A DNA stretch of 64,000 nucleotides from Diadema setosum. Taxonomy: Eukaryota > Echinodermata > Echinoidea > Diadematoida > Diadematidae. The stretch's first letter is position 1, and each line of letters opens with the position of its first letter. The translations under genes were made by a program, and so were the position numbers. The notes below the pieces were generated by a model. The model saw only the letters and a list, made by a program, of their open reading frames with translations, was not told where the DNA came from and did no database searches. The stretch is from contig CM067077.1 of the NCBI GenBank assembly GCA_033980235.1, positions 12,317,797-12,381,796 on the forward strand, written 5' to 3'. This document shows, piece by piece, positions 46,151 to 58,700 of this stretch.

Positions 46151-47378
46151 AATCCGCCATGAAGATTATGGATTCGGACAGCTGCTACAGGGCGTGGTCC
46201 GTGGACCATTTGAACAGTGGTGGTACACTACTGGGAGTGGTAGGGCCGGTTGTAGGAGTGGTGGGACTGTAAAGCCAAGAGAGTACCGGGGTGGGGTTGT
46301 AATTAAAAGCCAGCGACTGTCGCGACAAAAAAATAAAAAAAAAATAAAAAAATAAAAATAAAAATAAATAAATAAATAATGTGTCAACAGTCCTTGCCAA
46401 TTATTATGCTGAAGGGCCTTTCACATAGCGCCAATTACTGCTCTGTATTGAACAGTAGGCGTTCTCATTGCTATTCTGGGCTACTGTGATGGTACAGGTG
46501 GCGAACAGACAGTCGCTTCAATCTGCCGTAAACATTACGTCACTTCTGCCGTAAACATTACGTCATTTCCCAACTTTAGACGAACTCGTGACTGTATACT
46601 CGTATCGCATACTTACGAAGCTTTCTAAGGGCCATTTTTGACAACCTAAAAAAAAAAAAAAAATACTACGTACGTACGTAATCATACTGCGTACGTACGC
46701 AGTATTATTGCGTACGTACGTATTATTATTATTACGTACGTACGTAGTATTTATTGCGTACGTACGCAGTATTATTACGTACGTACGTAGTATTTATTAG
46801 GTATACGTACGCAGTATTTATTACGTACGTACGTATTGTTCATTACGTAAGTACGTATTGTTTATTACGTACGTACGCAGTATTTGAGTAATGGCGGCAG
46901 ACAAGCCAGAGAGACACAGACTCGTACGTTTGTACTTCGATATACTGTAGGCTTCAGCCAAAATGAAATATTATACAGTGCACCCCGTTATAACGAGGTC
47001 CGTGGGACCGGCGATATTACCTCGTTATAGCCGGTACCTCGATAACCGTACGCATAAAAAACAAAGGAAAACATAAGCACGACGTCATACCCGTCAATCA
47101 TACTCAAGAACATCCTTTGCGTTGTTATTACACAATTATGGATCGTTATTATTGAGACAAAAGGGAAATTGTTTGTGAATTGATACATAAAAAAGACGGA
47201 AAAAAGTAGGTGTTGAAATGCGTTAATTCTTTATTTTTCTTCCAAAAATCTCTTCGCATAATACTAGTTGCACATTATGTTCCTGAGAAGAAGGTCTACT
47301 CGGCAGAATCATATTCGTGATTCTTTCTACACATATCTCTTCCTCTTGTATCGAACCATTCCACAAGATGAATGCTTT

Positions 47379-47975
47379 TTGTCCCCGCCGAACGAGTTCG
47401 AGCAGGGGACTATGAAACGGGCTCCGTACGTGTGTGTGTCCGTGCGTCCGTCCGTCCGTCCGTCCGTGCGTCCGTGTGTGATCAAAATGTTCAATTTGCT
47501 ATACTTCTCTGTCATTTATGAGCCAATTTTGATTCTGTTTGCTTTATATGATAGCACTACATGGGAGCTTTAAAACTTGTACACAGAATTTCAGTTATGA
47601 CCTTTGACCTATATTGTACATTTTGCTACAAAATGCTACTCCTTCGCCATTTCTAACCCAATTTCGATTCCATTTGCTTTATGTGATGGCACTAGGTGAG
47701 GGCTTCAAAACTTCTACACAGAATTTTGACCTTTGACTTCTTTGACCTTTGACCTTGATTTTTGACCTATATTGTACATTGGCTACAAAATGCTATTATA
47801 CTCCTTCGCCATTTCTAACCCAATTTCGATTCCATTTGCTTTATGTGATGGCACTAGGTGAGGGCTTCAAAACTTCTACACAGAATTTTGACCCTTGACT
47901 TCTTTGACCTTTGACCTTGATTTTTTACCTATATTGCACATTTTGTTACAAAATGCTACTTCCGGCGGGGACATA
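47379..47975. mobile_element. ~600 bp nested element with TGTCCCCGCCG ends
   Basis: Inverted ends TTGTCCCCGCCG and CGGCGGGGACA, a GTCCGTCCGTCC run near 47441-47475, and repeated TTTGACCTTTGACC motifs. The architecture parallels the element at 19926 although the ends differ. Confidence 0.8.
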
Positions 47976-48049
47976 TATTACGCACCGCGTAATTTCTACT
48001 TTTCCTTGCTCCGTTGTGAAATTATGTACAGTGTAAACTGACAATGAAT

Positions 48050-48790
48050 AAAATCAGATTGTATAATTAAAAATGCGCTTGTTAAGTTTTTCTAAACACC
48101 AGCGCAAATAGAGGAACATACATGCGTTGTTTATCGTAACTTGCGAGGTATGTTACGCTGTTGGTGCCCAGCGGGAATAGGATGATTTCATGAATCATTT
48201 CGGCTGTAGATACAATGTATGATCGTTGCGCCCGAAGGGATTACAAAATACGTTCTTTATTTTCTTCCGAAAATCTCTTCGCGTTTTGTACACCCGTTCT
48301 TGAAAAATATGCGACAATGTTGAATTTGGAAGGTTGTTATCATTTTTACGCAAGTCTGTACCCTCGTGGACCATTCTGAAAGAAAGGAAAATCTTCATTG
48401 TGAAATGCAGTGGTAAATGATAATGAATAAACCCAGATCTATTCAAACTGTTAAATGCGTTTCTTTCTTTCTCTGTAACACCAACTCAGTCGATTAACAT
48501 GCGCTATTCAACTATTTTTATACGCTACTGTCACCCGGCGGGATCGCGATGAGTTCATTAATCATTTCGGCATTAATCATGTACACTCATATTTATATTA
48601 TGTTTTGTTACGTGATAATGAACAATCCCAGATCTATTCAAACTGTTAAATGCGTTTGTTTCTTTTTCTAAACACCGATTCAAGTAGATTAACATTAGTT
48701 ATTCATTTCAACTATTTTTACGCTACTGTAACCGGGGAGATCGCTATGATTTAATTACTAATTTCGGCTTTAATCATCAACACTCATAGT
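48050..48790. repeat. Three imperfect ~190 bp tandem repeats
   Basis: Units share TTAAATGCGTTT...TCTAAACACC..., TTTTTACGCTACTGT and TCATTAATCATTTCGGC-like blocks. They are internal to the pogo-like element. Confidence 0.65.
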
Positions 48791-49613
48791 TACTAGCCAG
48801 CAAAGCAACTGGAAGTCGGAACTAAAAATGGAAAGGATAATTATAATGATGAGTTGCACACGCATTCCAATATTATTGTCCGTTTTGGCCACGAGTGTCG
48901 CTACATGAAAAGTTCTTGAATGCGTTATATATTTTTTTTTCTCTCGTTGCGCTGCCGTATGGTCTGACCTTATAATCACGCACGCGTATCTCGCGAAAAA
49001 CAAAATCAAATGATTTTATTCAATAACTAAATAGGAACATCGGATGGTATAGGGCCTATTTCTGTGTCTTATCGCGTGGTTTAGAAGAAAACATGAACTA
49101 CTCTGCAAAACGGGAGGGACATGGATAGCGTGAATTTGGTTTTCAATGTTCCGTTTGTCGCGTGTTTGAAAGCGCCAAGTCAAGAAATGGAACTTCGCGA
49201 AGTGATGGAATGATTATGATTATGTAATGTGGTTTAGAAGAAACATGGAAGGAACGGTACTCCCGTTATTCGTCACTGATAATGGGCGGTAAAGAAGGAT
49301 AACGGCGGGACTGAAACACGTTTGTTTCCAAGTCTTTCCGCTTCAGATGGTACGATGTACGTAGAGATCGAGACAGGACGGGCACTTGTGCAGTGTGTTA
49401 ATGCGTTCTACACAGACTAATCATAGCGTGAATTCGCTTTTCAATGTTTCGTTCGTCGCGTGTTTGAAAGCGGCTGGTCAAGAAATGGAATCTCGTTGTA
49501 TCCGATCAAATTGCTTATGTTTTTCTTTATCTTGAGAATGCACCGAAAATGTCCTCGTTATAACCGGAATCTCGTATAACCGAACTCGTTATAACCGATT
49601 CGTTTTGCCATAG

Positions 49614-50707
49614 GTTTACACTTGTATGACTCTTTTTACACTTCAGCTATTCCTAAATAAATACAGTTTTCGCTAAAACATCGATCTGTTTTTTATATTG
49701 TCGCCCCGAAACGGCAAAATATTTTCCATTGTATTTTTAAATTGTGAAGGGATATACGTTATGCATGTGATTCCCCCTCCCAGTCATCATCTTGTGATCT
49801 AGAAACCAATGCATATTCTCATTATGAAACTATACTAAATACGATAATTGATAATGAGATTACCACTTACATCTTCGTAGCAGAAAATACAGGAAAGAAA
49901 CTATGCAACACTTTCGCACCTAAAATAGATCTGTTACAGCACAAAATGGGCATATCGGTATTGTTCATCATGAGGTGACGATTTATTCAAACAGGAACGA
50001 AAATAATAAGGAATAACAATTACAGGAACAATTAAAAATGAATTCAAATTCATTATGATCAAATATAACAATATACTATTCCAACTATCGTGAGACCTGG
50101 AGGATGATTGTACACACCACCTCCCCCCCCCCCCCCTTTACCTGAAATTCTTGGGGGATGCACCCCCCCCCCCCCCCATCCCACCGCTGTCTACGCCCCT
50201 GGAAACTGTAATATTTTGAGAGCAGTCTCAACTTGTGACTGACATATGCTCTGGTGTATACATTTCATGTACTATATGAATACCCCCCTCCCCCGGGGGT
50301 GGGAAGGAGTATGTCTCATTGAGGCCTGTATCGATAGGGCATCCACGTTCATGAAGACGAGTAACAGGATTGTTCTAACCCGGGAATCTTGTTTATCGGG
50401 GTGTGGCTATAGAGGGGGTACCACCACCTCCGCCTCAAAATTGTCGGCAAATGCTTCAACCTCTACTCCCCCCCCCCCCCCCCCCCCAAAAAAAAGGGGG
50501 AAGGGATAAGAAAAAAAAAGGAAGGGAATTAGGAAAACAAAAACAGAAAAGGAAAGAAATGCATTTTTTTTTGGGGGGGGGGCGGGGGCTCACTCGCTTG
50601 GCTATATAGTTCACATTGAAAAGTAACTATTCTGGTTAAAAAAACAAAAAACAAAAAACAAACAAAAAAAAAGCAGGATGTGAGTGTATCCATTGGGTCT
50701 TCTTCAG
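49614..50707. other. Interior between pogo-like element and right arm
   Basis: C tracts near 50124-50137, 50163-50177 and 50469-50487. The proline-rich frame across 50246-50609 is due to these tracts. No gene was seen. Confidence 0.5.
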
Positions 50708-50920
50708 GAATAAATAAATACTACGTACGTACGTAATTATACTGCGTACGTACGTAATAAATACTACCTACGTACGTACGTAATAATACTGCGTACGTAC
50801 GTAATAAGTAATAAGTACGTACGCAATAATACTACGTACGTACGTAGTATCATTACGTACGTACGTAGTATTTTTTTTTTAGGTTGTCAAAAATGGCCCT
50901 TAGAAAGCTTCGTACATACT

Positions 50921-51952
50921 GACAGCTACATAGTGTTGTACCTTTGAAGAATTTTGCTGTATACGAGGGGAGCTGCTTGTCGCCCCTGCCAAGCCGCCTG
51001 GCCGCCATGCGCCTAGTTTGCAGGCACAAACCCTTGTTGGTCGTATTAGGAGTCTGCATGTGCCAAGACTAATACACGCAAAACTGCTCTGCAGGGAGAA
51101 GCTACAACACAGGGCCTATGGGACAGTGCCGAAGTGGTGCATATAGTAGTCTTAGCGCAGACTCCTCTACGACCAACAAGGGTTTGTGCCTGCAATAAAC
51201 TACCATGCGCCAGTAGCTGGGTGTCACACTTGTTCTACACTCAGGCCCGGACTCGACTCCCGTGTCAGACCCATGTACTCAGGTATTCTGTTTCAAGACG
51301 AATGTTGGTAAGACTGCTTCGCTCTTATTCAACGTATTTTTGTTAATATACCAACAATTGCCGATTATCTAGTTTGATACTTCATTAGCACCAGAGTTCT
51401 CCGTTCGCAACCCTGTAATTCATACTAATTTTAGACTGTCTACCAGTACCTGTCGAAGTAAATCCTGATAGGGATCGATCGGCAGTGTAATACCGTTGGG
51501 CGTATGGGCGCACAGTGTGTTGTGTGTGTGGCAGCGCTCTGTATAGGTGGGGTAAAGGTAAGTGCGACCAGCCCCAACGACTACGTGCAGCGGCGCTGTC
51601 TCCGGGGCTAGGGTAAAGGGTAGAGCGGCGGGTCTCCGTACGTTGGGGCTGCTGGTCGCAGTTACCCAACACTGTACGTTGTACGTTGGGGCTGCTGGTC
51701 GCAGTTAGGGTAAAGGGTAACCAGCCCGAATACTGTAACATTGTTGGTCAATTCCATTGTGACTTATGGGACAAAGTGACAATTTTCGGCAATTTCAAAC
51801 CGGTATTTTGAGAAAATAGTTGCATCAAATGCATTTTTCTCAGTTAATGGTTAGATCTATCATATCACAGTTTATGAAAACACCATAGTTTACTTAGTTT
51901 GAAAAGTATCATTGCATTACATACAGCAACGAAAACTTGCTGTCGTGACTTA
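50921..51952. other. Spacer with small inverted and tandem repeats
   Basis: An inverted pair at about 51020-51057 and 51160-51196 shares GGCACAAACCCTTGTTGGTCG. A repeated GTACGTTGGGGCTGCTGGTC unit occurs near 51634-51715, with an inverted relative at 51561. No gene was recognised. Confidence 0.55.
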
Positions 51953-53140
51953 TGCACTTGTCAATGTAATGACTCACCCCACTACCCCCGGACATGGGTG
52001 CGTCATTTCCTCGTTTGGTCCGTCAAATTTGTGACCCAGGTGTTCGTCATTTTACCTGCTTTGTCCGTCAAATTTTTGACCGAGGGGTGCGTCAAAATCC
52101 CATCATTGTCGGTCAAATTTTGACCGAGGGGTGCGTCATGGTACGTCACTTGGCTATGGAAAATAACACGCAATTTTGCACGCTGGATACACGTACCGCG
52201 AGTGAAATTAAGTGAGCGCTTTCCCGTGGCAAGTGAAAATCAAAGTCGGGAAGCGTTTTGGAATAAGAGGAAAAAATGCTTGCCAGAATCTGGCAAGCAA
52301 AGAATTTAAAAGCCACCCTTTCTCCTTACATTTTCCCTCCAACAAACCCATGAAATCATGCATACTCAATCTCAAACCAGGGACTGTTCAGCGATGTAAC
52401 AACTTAGTTCAATCTTTCCTATCGAAACGGCAGCAGAGGAATTGCCTGCTGCATGCCATTAGTGATTTTCTGCTCGCGGGATAGCCCGACCAGCACAGCT
52501 GGCCAGACGCGCGCGCGACGTTAGATGTGCGAATCTCTACGTACAGCGACTACTAGTAGTAGGCTGTAGTTACGCAGTACTCGAGCGGGAATATGAATGC
52601 CGTGGCGTGGTGTGTACCTACCTGCGCTGCATGCAGCAGTATGCATCCACCGCACTAGCAATGGCCGCGCACACACAGCGCAAATTCTGCACACATGGGA
52701 ACATGTGATTGTCATGTATGGATTGCATGCACAGAATACATACTACTGTTCGGAATATCGTAGCAGCAGCGTGATGTACGGTGAATGACAATACGGTGCT
52801 TACATGGTAAGGGAAACTTGCCGAAACTTTTACAAATTATGTGTACGAACCAAAAGAAAATGAAATTGCTTGAATAAAACGTATGCAAAAATCGTTTCAG
52901 TATTTACGGGGGTGCGTCACATGTACCGAGGATGTCCGTCACAAAAGTGACCGAGGTGTGCGTCACTTTCAACGTGTTGTCCGTCAAAAAAGTGACTGTG
53001 GTGTTCGTCACTTGCAGCGTTATGTCCGTCAAAAAAGTGACTGTGGTGTCCGTCAAAAACCCCGTGTGGTCAGTCAAAAAATGACCATGACGCACCCATG
53101 TCCGGGGGTAGTGGGGTGCGTCATTACATTGACAAGTGCA
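51953..53140. mobile_element. 1188 bp TIR element with subterminal repeats (Harbinger-like?)
   Basis: 54 bp terminal inverted repeats (51953-52006 and 53087-53140) differ at one base; the tip is TGCACTTGTCAATGTAATGAC. TTA flanks both ends, consistent with a 3 bp target duplication as in PIF/Harbinger elements. Inside each end lie tandem ~30-35 bp units with GTCCGTCA, GACCGAGG and TGCGTCA. No transposase frame is present. The open frame at 52883-53155 is just the repeat array. Confidence 0.88.
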
Positions 53141-53988
53141 TTATGGGACATCTGAGGACCACCGTTTTTCACATGGGAAAGTAAGTTCTAAAATATTCTT
53201 ACACACAGAGTCTCTGGAAAGATATTTTCTTTCCTGAATGTAGCAAAGAGTTGGTGCTTACCCTGAGCCAAGTGGTATGAATATCTACTCATTGGTACAG
53301 TAGCAGGATAGGGAAAACCAGTGTGACTGATGGGACACAAAAACGTGACTTTTAAATGGGACGCTATCAACTACCACATTTTGAGATTGAGAGAATAATA
53401 TATACTGATGCCGGAACAAGTTCTAGAACATCATAAAACCAATCTATGACTAAAGAACATTCAGAAAATAAGCCATCTGAGAATTACACAAGCTGTATTA
53501 TGGTCATGATAGTGTATCAGAAATGATACATAATTATTGCAAAAATTGGAAATTTTCATGAAAAATGAAGGTTTTTCGGACATAACTCCTCTCCACGTTC
53601 ACCGATGTTCACAAATGAGGTATCAAAATATCCATTGTGAAAGGCTGCTTTGAGTAAACAATACCAGATCATCTAATTAAGCTTCATTAGTCATCTATAC
53701 TCAATAGTTTGGTTTTCATAAAATGCAACCTTTCGGTGGAATTGACCTGTTATAACTTATTGTGTACAAGGAGCGCCTCGGGGATAGGTAAAGAGTTACC
53801 TTCTGAGTTTGAGCATGGATGTACCTCTACCTCTTTTTGGTTTGAGTGCAAAGTGGGCTGCAGTGCACCTAAACTGCCACGATATTTCATGCTTTAGATT
53901 TTACTTTATTATGTTTCAATTACCTAAACTGACACAATATTTCATGCTTTAGATTTTACTTTGTTATGTTTCAATACAGGGGTGATAA

Positions 53989-54022
<34 letters not shown>

Positions 54023-55506
54023 AGGGGCCCCTTTTTTTGCACCTGAACAAAGGAATACTTAGGGTTTCACCACTCTGCCCCTCCCCCCTCCTCACATACC
54101 ACATTTTTCTTTCACCCCGGAAGTGACACCTAGAAAAAAAAAATACTAGTGGTGCGGTATATTGTTTTTGTGCCACAACCCTGGGGCGTTCTGCTATAAA
54201 AAGTTAGGGGGGGGGGGGGCAGCCTTAACTCTCAATGTGCCATGGTGGAAACCCCTGTGTGCCGCGTTCCGAAGGTAGTCAAGCTTTAGAAGAGAAAGAA
54301 TTCTGCTTTTCCAATTTGCATAACTTCTACAAATTTCTGTTAAGATGGACATAATAGTAAACAGAGTTAAAGAGGAATGCCAAACTTTGCCTCGATATAA
54401 TTTGTATGAAAAATCTATTTTCAATTTGTCTTCTGAATGACCAGTTGCTACATTACTGTAAATTCATTACTTTTGCACATAAAACCGTGACAGAAACTTA
54501 CAATGTACGAGCAAATCTAGTCGGGAACACCACTTGATAGTCAATCACCACATAGAATGCGAGCCGTATGTGTGAGGAACAAAAGTGTGTGAAACGCTTT
54601 TGTTGTACCGCGGGATTAACGATTTATCGATCAGTTTTGGCGGCTTTGTGTGTTGAGCAGAATATGCGAAGTTGGCATGCCGTCGACTGAGTCGGACGTT
54701 CGAACGTGGCACATAAAGAGTTAAAAGGACAACTGCATGATAGAGCCCCTGGGGTTACATACACCCAAGATCAAGAATAGTGCAGGTGCCTCGTTATTGC
54801 CTATCTCATTCTACAGATTGAACATTGCATGTCGGCACCTTCACACATGTCACACACACACAAATATACATGTCACATGTATACATGTAGCTCAAATGTG
54901 ACAGAATAGACATTTGTGTGGAGATATTGAGAAAAATTTGGTGGTGGCTGTGTGTATGGTTGTGGAGTGCCACTGGTACTTTAGTGCTGGCCAGGTACAA
55001 CCTTGTAGTGGTTCTTATTCCTTTGTCTTTTTAGTGCAATGATCTATTGTCTCTGTAAATGATGTATAGATTTTGATAATTTGCTTCTGGTTTTAGATTT
55101 GAAATGAATATACAATACTTTGGGTAGGTATATATACAATTTAAAGAGAAATATAGGATGATATAGAGACACCAACATCAGCAGCACTGTAGGTGATGAT
55201 GTAATGTATAGTGCTTTCATTGAAACAATTTCTAGTAGTTTCATTGAAACAATTTCTAGTAGTAGTATTTAGTTTTACATTTATGTAAAATGTATCTGCC
55301 TAGACACTGAACTCCATGGATATTATAGTGCTGAACTAAAGTCCATTAGTTGAACTCCGGCCCAGTGCAAACATTGCAATATGATACAAGATGTGTTGAT
55401 CTTGTATCTCCCTGTTTATCCGCATTGTGAAAATGGATCCTGATGATGGAAGTGTACAATGTAACGAAGTGGCCCTTTTGAAAAAAAAAAAAAGGGAAAA
55501 AAAAGC
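53141..55506. other. Spacer before the third ependymin-related gene
   Basis: Contains a duplicated 50 bp segment (about 53871-53965, ATATTTCATGCTTTAGATTT), a G tract (53992-54021), a decayed GGCCGG-type repeat to about 54230 and a second G tract near 54207. The rest is AT-rich. No gene or clear promoter was recognised. Confidence 0.5.
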
Positions 55507-55599
55507 TTAACCCGTTGAGGACGAATCCCGAGTATACTCGGGCAGGTGTCTATGGGAAATGCGTGTTGTAGCAAAATCAGCCCGTCCTCAACGGGTTAA
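55507..55599. mobile_element. 93 bp TTAA-flanked palindromic MITE, copy 2
   Basis: Same length and nearly the same sequence as 1507-1599, with TTAA at both ends, about 155 bp upstream of the start codon of the third ependymin-related gene. Confidence 0.87.
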
Positions 55600-55753
55600 G
55601 AAGGAGGAGGGTACCCATATTACATGCAAGACTATAATGTACAACTTGTATTGATTTCTTATCATCTGTATGTTGATCACAGCTAACTGAATGAGTTTTT
55701 GATTTCTTTTTTTCCATTCTTCTTCTTTATTATAGATCTGCCACAGCTTGAAG

Positions 55754-58700
55754 ATGAAGCTATTTGCCATCACCACTCTCCTAGTTGCTGTGTCGTCAGC
55801 CAATGCTCAGTCAGCTTGCTGTGCACCCCTGCAGTACATGGCAGGAATCGGTAAGTGGAGCTTGTATGTGAATCACTGTGAAGGGATGGTGAGGTTTTGG
55901 TCGAGGTAGGAGATTCAGATTTGGATTTTTTGCGAGATAATAACAAATCACTTAAATATGACATTAAAGAGCATAGAATTGTATAGAGATTCAAAGTTTA
56001 TTTGATGAAATTTGAGGGTGAAATGGCCGAGATATCCAAAAACAAACTAAAACAAAGTGGTCCTGATAAAAGGTGGGTATCACCTTTTATAAATCGGCCC
56101 CCCCCCTTTTTTTTCTGGGGGGGGGGGGGGGAATGTCTCAGCCATTTCAATTTTCATCAGACAAACTTTGAATTCCTCTTAAAATTGTATGCTCTTTCAT
56201 TTTTCGTAAGTGGTTTCCAATTATCTCACAAGACAGTTGGTAGCCTGATGAAACCCCATCTTTGAAAACCAATACTACCCTATTCCCACGTCAAGGGGGG
56301 GGGGGGGGGGGCAAACCCCCTTGACGTTTCACGTGGTTATTCCGCAAGGCGTGATGCTCTTGCCTCGACATTGTATGACATATTTCTTTCAAGTATCGTG
56401 CAACTTTTGAGACCAAATTTGTCACTCCTGGCCATACCGTTTTGAAGCCACGCCCCTTTGAAAAAAAAATTGTCGACCCCAAAATTGCTCAAAAACATGA
56501 TTTTGTGTACAAATCCATGTAAATTGTGTTGTTTGCAATTAATTCATATAAAAATAAATATTTTTACTTTCAATGGCTGAAAATGATTGATTTTAGACTG
56601 ATTATGTTTTAAAAAGTTTCTGCAACAAATTTCAACGAAAAACCCCCAACAAAAACAGAGAAATACATAAGAAATTAGTAATAAAATACATCAGAAATGA
56701 TTATGGAGCCGAATATTTGCTTCAATATTATTGTTGAGGATATTGAAAAGAATATGTTCACCAAAAATCTAGAAGTCTTGGAGCTTTATTTTTTTATTTA
56801 TAAGCAAAAAAAAAAATTTTTTGCCTAAATTAGCATAGATTAATTCAATATACAAAAAATACATGAATTAAAATTTGATAAATCTAGCTATACAGTCTTG
56901 TAGATTACATTAGCCTGAAAGGGGGGGGGGGGGCAATGGAGGGATGAAGGTGATATTGTGCAAATTTCAAAGACTGTGACTTCTACTGAAATATTTTTTT
57001 GCTGTTGAAAATGTCCTCATGTTGTGTGCTTCAAATTTTAGGGACCTCCATGGGGCAGTATGAGTACTTCAAAGGCGGCTCTGGGTTATCCAGCTACATC
57101 TATGGCGCCTTCGACTTTTCTGCGATGACTTTCGGCTTTGGCATGTACATTGACTACTTGAATGGGACGCAGATCTATTTTCGGATAATCCAGAACTATA
57201 CCACAGTAAGCGAACACCAGTTAAGCATATCTGTGCCAGTATAAGGGCATTTGGACAGTGTGCTCAATGATACAAAGATCAGGCTTTGTGCCACACCAAC
57301 CGAGCAAACATACAATGTAGCATTAACAATACATGTCTCTAATGAGACACTGAAAACCAACAGTGGTGAAGTTTGAGTGGAGATTAATAATTACATTTAT
57401 TTCTAGTTGTAGTTGAATCTGGTATTACAGATGTTGTTTCTCTTTTATTTTCCATTATGCATAATTTTTATTGCTGCATGTCTCACATGGCCCTGTTGGC
57501 ATATTTACAGTCTACTCATGCACCAAAAATTGGATCATTTTTTAACTCCAAAGTCACTAATTGTAGAGTTTTATCGCAGGACGAGCTAATTCCATTCTTG
57601 TTAAGTTGAGATATTTTTTATTATAGCTGCCAAAAACAAAGAAAATGATAAGAAAATACAGGATAACTTTAACCATAACTTCTTGAATATTCGTTGTTGT
57701 GATACAAGTGAGATATTGCTGGAAACATTTAATTTTGCTCTATATGCAGGGGAGTGAGTTTCTACAAGGTACCTTTCAAGGCTTGTTAATACAGTTTTGA
57801 CCATATTTTTGCCTCTTATTTAGATTACAAGCAGTGCTAATAAGTGTTATCCTTTATCCACCAGATTGTCTTACTATTGCTGACAAACATATATCCTCCT
57901 TGGCAGAGGTAATATTAGTTACCCTTCTGCTTGTTCATGAAATACAGGCAAATATCTAAGGCCTGGTGCCATATTCCATGAGGCCGAAAGCCGAATCGAA
58001 TATGGCACCAGACCATAGATATTTCCCATGTTTTGTGAGAACAAGCAGGGGGCAATGATTTTATCTTTTTAAGTGTAAGTGCTATTTAAAACCTTCTTCT
58101 CACTGATTTCCTCTCGTGAATGACGTTGAAATTGCCGGCTCTAAGCCTAGCCATGTTGACCTTACGTCTCGCGGGCTGATTATGCGTGCATATGTACAAG
58201 CGCAGCGCAGCTAGCTGTGTAATATCATGACGTCATATCACGGAATATGGAAAATATTCAGTGGTTGGTCTTAGTGTGATTGACCAATGAGATAACAGAA
58301 TTCATGATCACTAAAAAATAATTACGGAAAGACACTTGATACTTTGCATGGCCGGCAGTACTTTTTGTGCACCATACAAAGGAATACATACGTAATAAAA
58401 TGTCATCACTTTGGCAGAAGAAATCCAGAAGTGGAAGGGGAGAGATGGAGAGATGGGCTGAGGCCCATTTTTGTTTGTTTGTTTGTTGTTTTTGCTTGTT
58501 AGCTCATCAGACTCGGAAGTGCACCCTACTTTTGAAAACGCTCCGCCGGCCCTGCTTTGATTCTCATGTTCACTTTTGTTTCCTCTCCATCTCATTTCAA
58601 TCTCTACCAATTCTCACCAGGACACTCAGTGGGCCATCTTTGATTCATACAAGGTGTGTGTCAAGCAGCCTGCCTTCAAACCTGTGCCTAACAGATGCAT

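Larger units (their letters stand above)
45026..46604. other. Spacer after the duplication
   Basis: Holds a GCGGATCC-bounded element with G and C tracts (about 45118-45385), a family A MITE (45813 to about 46150) and an A-rich region (46325-46380). No gene was recognised. Confidence 0.55.
46976..49613. mobile_element. 2.6 kb pogo-like element with internal repeats
   Basis: The left end CAGTGCACCCCGTTATAACGAG is preceded by TA and related to the element at 22125. The right side (49550-49613) has the same CGTTATAACC motifs but lacks the terminal CAGTGCA, so it is truncated. The interior contains a second, nested element (47379-47975) and imperfect 180-210 bp tandem repeats (48050-48790). Confidence 0.7.
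46611..50920. mobile_element. 4.3 kb structure with TACGTACG inverted arms
   Basis: The left arm (46611-46885) and right arm (50708-50920) are inverted copies. Each has a unique outer part (TTAGAAAGCTTCGTA and complement, GGCCATTTTTGACAACCT and complement), an A/T run, then a tandem array of TACGTACGTA-type palindromes alternating with ATTATT or AATAAT. The interior carries the pogo-like element and poly-C tracts. Its own family was not recognised. Confidence 0.7.

Noticed and set aside
52883..53155. Repetitive Arg/Gln/Val-rich frame resembling a repeat protein
   Set aside because: It translates the subterminal repeats and TIR of the 1188 bp transposon; frame continuity is due to unit length.
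51899..53160. CRISPR-like array of spaced repeats
   Set aside because: Units are adjacent imperfect tandem repeats at transposon ends in a eukaryotic genome, without unique spacers or cas genes.
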